DNA from: Bradyrhizobium sp. Ash2021
Lineage (GTDB): Bacteria > Pseudomonadota > Alphaproteobacteria > Rhizobiales > Xanthobacteraceae
Reading direction: 5' to 3'
Assembly: GCF_031202265.1 (NCBI RefSeq)
Contig: NZ_CP100604.1
Location: forward strand, 5,190,501 to 5,254,500
DNA: 64,000 bases
Part shown: piece after piece, positions 56,466-64,000 of the stretch
Layout: each line of letters opens with the position of its first letter
Numbering within the stretch: the first letter of the stretch is position 1
The notes under the pieces: generated by a model
What the model saw: the letters and a program-made list of their open reading frames with translations, nothing else
What the model was told of the DNA's origin: nothing
Database searches by the model: none
Program-made: the position numbers and the translations under genes

Positions 56466-57416
56466 ATGTGGCGTTTTATTCTTTTGAGTTGTGGCGCGCT
56501 TGGAATGGCTGGATGCGCGATCCATCCCCTACCCGACGACGTCATCCGACTTGCCACTCGCGAGATTGTCCATCACATCCGATGCGAGGCCCGAGCGGCT
56601 ATCAAACAGGCCATCATCGATTATCTCAGAAAATTGGAGCTGACCGAATTCATGGGTCAGCTCGAGAGCAACCAGCTTCCCCTCGATCAACTCGATCTGC
56701 ACCTGCACGAACTGCCCGCAAGGGTACGTGCCAACATCGTGAAGTACGAACGCGCGGCCATCAGTTACGATTTCACCTTCGATATTACGGAACAGAACAC
56801 AGTCACCGCAGAAGTCGATTTCGTTAACCTTCTCAGCCATGGCACATTCAGCATGCCGGCGAAAGGATCCAGTGACCTGCAGCGCCAGACGGTTCGGATT
56901 TTTCGGGTCAATGACACGTTTGGTGAACTGATCAATTTCCGCCGCGGTCGGTGCACCGAGGACGGGTCACCTGAGAATTTCGCCTACCCCGTGAGCGGCC
57001 GGATAGGGCTGGGCGAACTGGTCGAGACATTTGTCGATCTCAACGAATTCCAGCGGCTGACCGGCTCGAAAGATGGCGATACGGTTCCGACGATCGCGGA
57101 CACGTTCAATTTTCAAACCACTATCGGAGGCTCGGTGACGCCTCAAGTTACCCTTACCCCCTTGAACCACCTGTTCAATGTGTCCGGCGCGTCACTAGGC
57201 GCAGCCGCGCTCCGAAAGGACATTCACAGGGTAATTGTCGCGATCTCGTTGCCTCCGCCGCCGAAACCCCAACCCGCTCCCGCTCCTCACGGCTTCCTTG
57301 GAGGCTCGACATACGCGCCGCGTCCGTCGACGGCAATCGAACGTAACAACAGCGCCATCGACGACGCAATCAACCGAAGCATTATCAACCGGCTCGGATC
57401 ACCGAACCTGAACTAG
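56466..57416 (+). CDS. lipoprotein of unknown function
   Basis: A protein of 316 residues from ATG 56466; the frame extends upstream but without a good start. The leader MWRFILLSCGALGMAGCAIH has a lipobox (GMAGC), so the mature protein is probably lipidated on Cys. The first 100 mature residues are charged and helical (HHIRCEARAAIKQAIIDYLR). The rest is beta-rich (ISYDFTFDITEQNTVTAEVD; FNFQTTIGGSVTPQVTLTPL), with a Pro-rich spacer near the C-terminus. I recognise no family. The gene is followed 16 bases later by the lysine-rich protein gene, suggesting an operon. Confidence 0.75.
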   Translation: MWRFILLSCGALGMAGCAIHPLPDDVIRLATREIVHHIRCEARAAIKQAIIDYLRKLELTEFMGQLESNQLPLDQLDLHLHELPARVRANIVKYERAAISYDFTFDITEQNTVTAEVDFVNLLSHGTFSMPAKGSSDLQRQTVRIFRVNDTFGELINFRRGRCTEDGSPENFAYPVSGRIGLGELVETFVDLNEFQRLTGSKDGDTVPTIADTFNFQTTIGGSVTPQVTLTPLNHLFNVSGASLGAAALRKDIHRVIVAISLPPPPKPQPAPAPHGFLGGSTYAPRPSTAIERNNSAIDDAINRSIINRLGSPNLN

Positions 57417-57432
57417 CGGCCAGGAGGAAGCA

Positions 57433-57777
57433 ATGGCAAAAAAGGCAAAAGTAAAGAAGACGGCAGGGGCAAAGAAGACCGCGAAGAAGGCAGCGAAAAA
57501 GCGCACAACGTTCGGCGTCTCGATCCAAAAAGTGCTCGAGAAGATGAAGGCGATCGTCGATGGCAACAAGGAACAGGAATTTCTGGCGAAATGCGCTGCG
57601 TTGGGCGAAGACCGGTTTGTGACCGTCAACTCCCGGATCGTCAAGCTCGTCAAGGAGTTCGAAGCCGATCACGGCCTCCGCCACGAACTCCCGAGAACCG
57701 CGACATTCTCCCCCGCCGCGGCGGTCGCCCGAAACGTCGTGGCGGCATCGGACGACGAAACCTGCTTCAAGCATTGA
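57433..57777 (+). CDS. lysine-rich small protein with histone-H1-like N-terminus
   Basis: A 114-residue protein preceded by an AGGAGG ribosome binding site. Residues 1-25 are almost entirely Lys/Ala (KKAKVKKTAGAKKTAKKAAK), like bacterial HC1/AlgP-type nucleic-acid-binding tails. Residues 26-114 are a compact acidic domain (SIQKVLEKMKAIVDGNKEQE; SRIVKLVKEFEADHGLR). It lies 16 bases after the lipoprotein gene. A cytoplasmic basic-tail protein in one operon with a lipoprotein is an unusual pairing. Function unknown. Confidence 0.75.
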   Translation: MAKKAKVKKTAGAKKTAKKAAKKRTTFGVSIQKVLEKMKAIVDGNKEQEFLAKCAALGEDRFVTVNSRIVKLVKEFEADHGLRHELPRTATFSPAAAVARNVVAASDDETCFKH

Positions 57778-57836
57778 CGGCGTGATGCTTGCCCACTGTT
57801 TTGGGTCTGCCTCCCGAAGGCTTGGTTGCGGGCGCG

Positions 57837-59231
<1,395 letters not shown>

Positions 59232-59295
59232 TTATGCTGGCTGGACGTCGATCACCGCGTGTAAACCTTCCTTCTCCGAGAGCCGGGGTAACGCA

Positions 59296-60288
59296 ATGAA
59301 TCGCCGCCAGTTTCTCATCTCGGCCGCCACTGGAATTGTTGCCACGCCCGCCCTGTTCCGAGGCGCCGGCGCGCAGGAAAGCCCGTTCCGGGTCAAATAT
59401 TATCCGGTTGACGCGGGCATCGGCCTGCACGACGTCACGCCCGCCCGCGACGGCACCATCTGGTTTACCGGCCAGGGCAACGGAACGCTGGGGCGCCTGG
59501 ATCCGCGCGACGGCTCATTCAAACTGGTCGGTCTCGGCAAAGGCGCGGCACCCCACGGCGTCACGATCGGCCCCGACGGCGCTCCATGGGTAACCGAGGG
59601 CGGACAGAATGCGATCGCCCGCGTCGACCCAGCGGATCATCGCGTCACGCTGTTCCGCCTGCCCGAAAAAGTTGCTTACGCCAACCTCAACACCGGCGTG
59701 TTCGACAGAGGCGGAATCTACTGGTTCACCGGCCAATCCGGCTATTACGGCCGCCTCGACCCAAAGTCGGGCGCCATGAACGTGTTCGATGCCCCGCGGG
59801 GCGTTGGTCCCTACGGCATCACGGTCACGCCGAAGGGCCAAGTCTGGTACGCCTCGCTCGCCGGCAATCACATTGCCAAACTCGATCCGACAACGGGCCA
59901 GGCGACGGTGGTCGAACCACCCACGCCAAAACAAGGCGCCCGGCGGATATGGTCGGACTCCAGAAGCCGCCTCTGGGTCAGCGAGTGGAACAGCGGCAAC
60001 GTGTCGATGCACGACCCCGCGGACGGCTCCTGGAAAGCCTGGAAGCTACCGGGGACGGGCCCGCACGCCTATGCGGTTTATGTCGATGACAGGGACAAGA
60101 TCTGGCTCACCGATTTCTCGGCAAATGCCATCGTGCGCTTCGATCCCGTGAGCGAGAAATTCAACGTGTTCGCCAGCGACAGAGCGGGCGCCAATGTTCG
60201 CCAACTGGATGGGCGGGCCGGCGAGGTATGGGGCGCCGAATCCGGCAACGCGCGTCTGGTGGTCGTTCAGACCGTCGCGCCTACCTGA
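59296..60288 (+). CDS. Tat-exported streptogramin-lyase-like beta-propeller protein
   Basis: A 330-residue protein with a twin-arginine-type leader (MNRRQFLISAATGIVATPAL, cleavage after GAGAQ). The body is a series of propeller blades recognisable by repeated W-F/Y-T and G-R-L-D-P turns (TIWFTGQGNGTLGRLDPRDG; GIYWFTGQSGYYGRLDPKSG; IWLTDFSANAIVRFDPVSEK). It resembles virginiamycin B lyase (Vgb) and NHL/SMP-30 propellers. True antibiotic-lyase activity is not implied; most such proteins are of unknown function. Confidence 0.85.
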   Translation: MNRRQFLISAATGIVATPALFRGAGAQESPFRVKYYPVDAGIGLHDVTPARDGTIWFTGQGNGTLGRLDPRDGSFKLVGLGKGAAPHGVTIGPDGAPWVTEGGQNAIARVDPADHRVTLFRLPEKVAYANLNTGVFDRGGIYWFTGQSGYYGRLDPKSGAMNVFDAPRGVGPYGITVTPKGQVWYASLAGNHIAKLDPTTGQATVVEPPTPKQGARRIWSDSRSRLWVSEWNSGNVSMHDPADGSWKAWKLPGTGPHAYAVYVDDRDKIWLTDFSANAIVRFDPVSEKFNVFASDRAGANVRQLDGRAGEVWGAESGNARLVVVQTVAPT

Positions 60289-60381
60289 AATCCTCGCGGC
60301 TTTCCGACATCCCGATCTCACGGTGACGGTTGACGGGCCTATCCTGTTGCGTCAATGACGCGTCCGCAAAGGACGAACATC

Positions 60382-60834
60382 ATGGCCAAAAAACCCCTGC
60401 AGCTCGGCCGCGCCGTGGAATGGCCCGACAGCCCCGAAAAGGCCACGCTCGACCGCGTGCCCAATCCGCAGGCTGACACCAATTACGTGGTCCGCTTCAC
60501 CGCGCCGGAATTCACCTCGCTCTGCCCGGTCACGGGACAGCCGGATTTCGCGCATCTGATGATCGACTATGTGCCGGGCCGGTGGCTGCTGGAATCCAAG
60601 TCGCTGAAACTTTACGTCGCGAGCTTTCGCAACCACGGCGCATTCCACGAGGATTGCACGGTCATGATCGGCAAGCGGATTGCCGACGAGATCAAGCCGA
60701 AATTCTTGCGCATCGGCGGCTACTGGTATCCGCGCGGCGGCATCCCGATCGACGTATTCTGGCAGACCGGCAGATTACCGAAGGGGATGTGGATGCCCGA
60801 TCAGGGCGTCGCGCCCTATCGCGGGCGGGGGTAA
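60382..60834 (+). CDS. queF: 7-cyano-7-deazaguanine (preQ0) reductase
   Basis: A 150-residue NADPH-dependent enzyme from ATG 60382 ([20 protein letters not shown]) that reduces preQ0 to preQ1 in queuosine synthesis for tRNA. It has the catalytic Cys in [16 protein letters not shown] and the substrate motif [11 protein letters not shown]. The last 41 codons (60712-60834) are duplicated with only synonymous differences at 62083-62205, beyond the patatin gene. Confidence 0.95.
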   Translation: MAKKPLQLGRAVEWPDSPEKATLDRVPNPQADTNYVVRFTAPEFTSLCPVTGQPDFAHLMIDYVPGRWLLESKSLKLYVASFRNHGAFHEDCTVMIGKRIADEIKPKFLRIGGYWYPRGGIPIDVFWQTGRLPKGMWMPDQGVAPYRGRG

Positions 60835-60867
60835 TCCAGGGTATCTCGATGCCCTCAACGCCAGAGC

Positions 60868-61962
60868 TCAGAGGTATACATTGTCAATGTCTACCGACGA
60901 CTCGACGCCTAGTTTGACGAAGTTTTTTGCGAGCCAATCGTCTGCGCATTTTCGTCCCTGGTCGCGAAGAAACACTAGAAAGTCCCAATCAGCGTTGTAC
61001 TTGCTCGTCGGACTGAGCTCGCCCATGAATTCGTCGTCAGTGATGCTGTGGATCAATATCCGCTTAATCTCCTGGTCGACAATGCGGTTTTGCTTGACCA
61101 GCCCGGTGATGAAGCTCACCGCCCGCATCTCGCGCATCAACGACGAATTGAAGCTGATCTCGTTGATGCGGTTCAGAATATCGCCGGCGGCGGTCGGCAG
61201 CTCCTTGCGGAACAGCGGATTGATGTGAACGATGACGATATCCGCGCTTTTGCAGTTATAGATCAGCGGGAACAGCGCGGGGTTTCCCATGTAGCCGCCG
61301 TCCCAATAGGCTTCGCCATCGATCTCGACCGCGTGAAACATCGTGGGAAGACAGGCCGAGGCCATCACGGCAGATACCGAGATTTCCTTTCCGCTGAAGA
61401 CCTTCACCTTGCCGGTGCGAACGTTGGTCGCAGAGAGAAACAGCTTCACCGGAGCATCCGGACGCCTCAGCACGTCGAAATCGATCGACTGCTCGATCAA
61501 GTCGCGCAAAGGGTTGTAGTCCGAAGGATTGAACTCATAGGGCGAAAGCACGCGCGTTACGAAACCCATCAGGGAGAAAACCGGCGACCAGGCCAACTTG
61601 TGATCGCCCAGCATTCGGTCGATGGGACTTGGCTGCAATGGCCCGAGCCTGGCTGCATCGCTGACCCGCTTCCAATAGTCGGCGAGCGCTTGGCGTGCCC
61701 CATCGCGACCGCCGATCGCAAGCCCATAAGCAAAGACCGCGGCATTCATTGCCCCGGCGCTGGTTGCACTGAGACCCTCGAACGCAACATGTTTCTCGTC
61801 CAGGAATCGGTCGAGTACACCCCAGGTAAAGGCCCCATGCGCTCCGCCTCCCTGAAGAGCCAGGTTGATGGTCCGGACCTGGTTGGAAACTGCCGGGTCG
61901 TGGCCGACTCTTGCCGACACCTCAGGTCCACCCGCCGAATTCCGGTCCGAAGTAGCTTCCAT
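60868..61962 (-). CDS. patatin-like phospholipase
   Basis: A protein of 364 residues from ATG 61962, chosen for its GAGGAGG site six bases upstream. The oxyanion-hole motif [20 protein letters not shown], the nucleophile elbow [15 protein letters not shown] (catalytic Ser) and the Asp of [16 protein letters not shown] (DGG) are all visible. The elbow reads A-x-S-x-G rather than the usual G-x-S-x-G. It probably hydrolyses acyl lipids. No signal peptide is seen. It is convergent with queF and bracketed by the queF 3' duplication, so it seems to have been inserted here. Confidence 0.92.
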   Translation of the reverse strand: MEATSDRNSAGGPEVSARVGHDPAVSNQVRTINLALQGGGAHGAFTWGVLDRFLDEKHVAFEGLSATSAGAMNAAVFAYGLAIGGRDGARQALADYWKRVSDAARLGPLQPSPIDRMLGDHKLAWSPVFSLMGFVTRVLSPYEFNPSDYNPLRDLIEQSIDFDVLRRPDAPVKLFLSATNVRTGKVKVFSGKEISVSAVMASACLPTMFHAVEIDGEAYWDGGYMGNPALFPLIYNCKSADIVIVHINPLFRKELPTAAGDILNRINEISFNSSLMREMRAVSFITGLVKQNRIVDQEIKRILIHSITDDEFMGELSPTSKYNADWDFLVFLRDQGRKCADDWLAKNFVKLGVESSVDIDNVYL

Positions 61963-62082
61963 AGCCGCCTCCTCGATCCCACCAGTCAACGTTACGCTTC
62001 TCTGAGACGAGTAATCAATCGCTCGGCCACTCGCACTCAACCCGGGTCTGAACGGCGCGGCGACATCTCTCGCCGACCGCGG

Positions 62083-62205
62083 ATCGGCGGCTACTGGTAT
62101 CCGCGCGGCGGCATCCCGATCGACGTGTTCTGGCAGACCGGCAGATTGCCGAAGGGGATGTGGATGCCCGATCAGGGCGTAGCGCCCTATCGCGGCCGAG
62201 GATGA
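62083..62205 (+). pseudogene. duplicated queF 3' end
   Basis: These 123 bases match 60712-60834 and encode the same last 40 residues ([20 protein letters not shown], then [20 protein letters not shown]). The seven differences are all synonymous, including TGA in place of TAA as stop. There is no start codon or upstream queF sequence, so it is a relic. It and the intact queF bracket the patatin gene. Confidence 0.9.
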
Positions 62206-62555
62206 TGCAGCGACGTCGACACATCGCGATGGCGGCGCGCTGGTAATTCAGACGGCGCGCCTCCGCGGTGAGATCGATTTATCATCACCCGTGTAGCCGG
62301 CACATCTCCGCGCATTACGCGCGCATCCGGCGCTTGCGCAAATCTTTGCGGTGATGCGGCTTATTTCTGACGTTTGTGCGGCAACTATTTCGAGATGTTG
62401 TCGGCGCGGTAACGAAGCGGCTGAACGACAACACGAATTCGCAGCACGCAAAAGGTTCCTCAATCCAGCAAGAAATTTGGGCGTCCAATCGTCACATGCC
62501 CGTCGTGCATCAGGTGTTTTTTTCCGCTCCTCAAATAGCACCCAAGGAGCAGCGA
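62206..62555. other. intergenic region upstream of the repeat-propeller gene
   Basis: No gene is supported in these 350 bases. It contains AT-richer stretches (62340-62400 and 62440-62540) and an AAGGAGC site just before the next ATG, so it probably holds that gene's promoter and leader. No clear palindromic operator or riboswitch was seen. Confidence 0.4.
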
Positions 62556-64000
62556 ATGGTTGCAATCAGCGGGATAAAAAAGTTTGCGTCAGGCGCGCCG
62601 GTTGGCGCGACCTCCCCCGACTCCATCACCATTGAGAATGGCAGCATCTTCGTCGAGTACGGCAACGGCGCGGACTCGACCGGCGCAGGCGGTTCGAGCA
62701 CGATCGTGCAGTACGACAAGAACGGGACGATCGAACACACCTACGCCGTCGCAGGATCGGTCGACGGTCTGAAATTCAATCCCTACACCGGCCAGATCTG
62801 GGCGCTGCAGAACCAGGACGGAAACTCCACGCTGACGCTGATCGATCCAATCACCCACAAGGTGACCGGCCCGCTGAGTTTCGCGAATCCTTCTCCGACG
62901 CGCGGCTATGACGACGTCGTGTTCAAGGGCGACAGGGTATTTTTGAGCTATACCAATCCGACCGGCACTGGCGATCCGACGCTGGTGGAACTGCTCAACG
63001 GTGACCATCCGAGCGGCACGTTGCTGACGACCACGGTGTTGGCCGACGGCGCGACCGGCTTCAACACGGTGACGGGCGCGACCGAAGTCGTTCCGCAGTC
63101 CGACCCGGACTCGCTCAAGCTCGCATCCGACGGCGACCTGATCTTCACCGACAATGCCGACGGCACGATCATCGACGTGCAGCATCCGGGCACCAGCAGC
63201 CAGGCGATTTCATTCACGACGATCAAGGGGATTCCGGCAGGCTCCGTCGGCAATGCCGGGCTCGACGACGTGATCAAGCCGAGCGCGACGGCCGGCACGT
63301 TCTACATGACCGACACGAAATCCGGGAACGTCTATTCGTTCCACGCCAGCGGCCTCAACACCAACGACTATTACGCTTCGGTTGCGAGCCTGGGCGGTTT
63401 TGGCCAGGTCGATCCGGCGACCGGCGTCTTCGCGCCGCTCGTCACCGGAGCGCAATTCGCCTCGGCGCACGGGCTGATCTTCGTCCCCGACAAGCATGCA
63501 CCGCCGGCGGCGCACGTCGATTCCATCGGGACGTTCGCCAGTCCGCCCAATGGCGTCACGGGACTCGATTCCATCACGATCGCCGGCAGGTACGTGTTCG
63601 TGGAGTACGGCAACGGCGTCGACTCGACCGGCGTCGTGCCGGGCAACAGCACGATCATCCAGTACGACAAGGCCGGACATTTCGTGCATGCCTATTCGAT
63701 CGAAGGATCGGTCGACGGACTAAAGTACAACCCGGAGACCGGGATGGTCTGGGCGCTGCAGAACCAGGATGCGCGCTCCTCGCTGACGCTGATCGACCCC
63801 AACACACAGACAATCGCGGCGCATTTCAACTACGCTAACCCCTCGACATCCCGCGGCTATGACGACGTGGTGTTCAAGGGCAAGGATGTGTTCCTGAGCT
63901 ACACGAATCCGACCGGCAACGGCGATCCGACCATCGTCAAGCTCCTGAACGGCCCGAACCCGAAGCCCGGCGACCTGCTCACCACAGCTCCCGTACTGCT
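62556..64000 (+). CDS. large tandem-repeat beta-propeller-like protein, 3' end outside window
   Basis: ATG 62556 with AAGGAG at 62544-62549 opens a frame that is still open at 64000 (481 codons visible). There is no classical signal peptide (MVAISGIKKFASGAPVGATS). Two long repeats with a period of about 312 residues are visible: DSITIENGSIFVEYGNGADS...STIVQYDKNG...SVDGLKFNPYTGQIWALQNQ, again from about residue 336 as DSITIAGRYVFVEYGNGVDS...SVDGLKYNPETGMVWALQNQ. Each unit contains several short strands and looks like a whole propeller. Secretion by a type I system is possible but the C-terminus is not visible. Function unknown. Confidence 0.8.
   Translation, partial: MVAISGIKKFASGAPVGATSPDSITIENGSIFVEYGNGADSTGAGGSSTIVQYDKNGTIEHTYAVAGSVDGLKFNPYTGQIWALQNQDGNSTLTLIDPITHKVTGPLSFANPSPTRGYDDVVFKGDRVFLSYTNPTGTGDPTLVELLNGDHPSGTLLTTTVLADGATGFNTVTGATEVVPQSDPDSLKLASDGDLIFTDNADGTIIDVQHPGTSSQAISFTTIKGIPAGSVGNAGLDDVIKPSATAGTFYMTDTKSGNVYSFHASGLNTNDYYASVASLGGFGQVDPATGVFAPLVTGAQFASAHGLIFVPDKHAPPAAHVDSIGTFASPPNGVTGLDSITIAGRYVFVEYGNGVDSTGVVPGNSTIIQYDKAGHFVHAYSIEGSVDGLKYNPETGMVWALQNQDARSSLTLIDPNTQTIAAHFNYANPSTSRGYDDVVFKGKDVFLSYTNPTGNGDPTIVKLLNGPNPKPGDLLTTAPVL

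Noticed and set aside
60868..61962. Patatin as an effector with signal or secretion motif
   Set aside because: No signal peptide, Tat motif or known secretion tag is visible; the N-terminus is polar and low complexity.
61048..62205. Open + frame of 385 codons spanning the patatin gene and ending in queF-like residues
   Set aside because: Only its last 41 codons are real (the queF 3' relic). The rest is antisense to patatin, so this is not a fusion protein.

Overview
The window comes from a high-GC alphaproteobacterium, most likely Bradyrhizobium or a close Nitrobacteraceae relative. Three things point there. The chromosomal blocks serS-tatCBA-scpBA-nagZ-SPOR-argS-dgt and ftsB-pdhA-pdhB-pdhC-lpdA are laid out as I remember them for this group. 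ExoR-like and DUF5076 proteins are present. The intergenic spaces carry palindromic repeats that I recall as common in Bradyrhizobium. The genus is an inference; no rRNA gene is present to confirm it.

Layout. (1) 1-5800: the right-hand end of an integrated element, all genes on + and several joined by ATGA/GTGA overlaps. It carries its own DNA polymerase III beta clamp, a primase-polymerase/ATPase, small zinc-ribbon proteins and an AlpA-like regulator; no integrase is visible. (2) 6033-25366: core genes, mostly on the minus strand: serS, Tat translocase, condensin partners scpAB, nagZ, a SPOR-domain protein, argS, dgt, then erpA (+), an RND efflux pair whose pump gene has a frameshift, xthA, exoR-like and ilvD. 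(3) 25400-37200: a low-constraint accessory zone. It has a probable multicopy non-coding repeat, an unknown membrane protein, a zinc-ribbon plus nucleoside-deoxyribosyltransferase/TIR-like protein, several small ORFs, a frameshifted secreted protein, and an insertion-sequence pile-up. In the pile-up one 1278-bp IS3-family element splits a sulfatase gene, leaving a 3-bp target duplication. A second, inverted copy sits inside an IS256-family element that itself splits an 85-residue secreted-protein gene, leaving a 9-bp target duplication. Removing the elements on paper restores both host genes exactly. (4) 37462-45568: lytic transglycosylase, membrane adenylate cyclase, cytochrome P450, a TctC-type binding protein and a threonine-synthase-like enzyme. 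(5) 45697-52752: the pyruvate dehydrogenase cluster with ftsB upstream and a deaminase and DUF5076 gene inserted. (6) 52817-64000: FMN reductase, Tat-exported metallo-beta-lactamase-fold protein, MAPEG protein, MDR dehydrogenase, an unknown lipoprotein/lysine-rich protein pair, enolase, a Tat-exported lyase-like propeller, queF, a patatin gene bracketed by a duplicated queF 3' end, and the start of a large tandem-repeat propeller protein that runs off the window.

How the genes work together. Enolase and the E1-E2-E3 pyruvate dehydrogenase subunits connect glycolysis to acetyl-CoA. TatABC exports folded proteins, and at least two encoded here (MBL-fold, lyase-like) carry twin-arginine-type signals. 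Two perfect FixK/FNR-type palindromes lie upstream of the sulfatase and the adenylate cyclase, suggesting possible low-oxygen control. No tRNA, rRNA or CRISPR was seen. The least explained content is the replication island, the 26.5-28.5 kb gene pair, the 56.5-57.8 kb lipoprotein operon and the terminal repeat protein.
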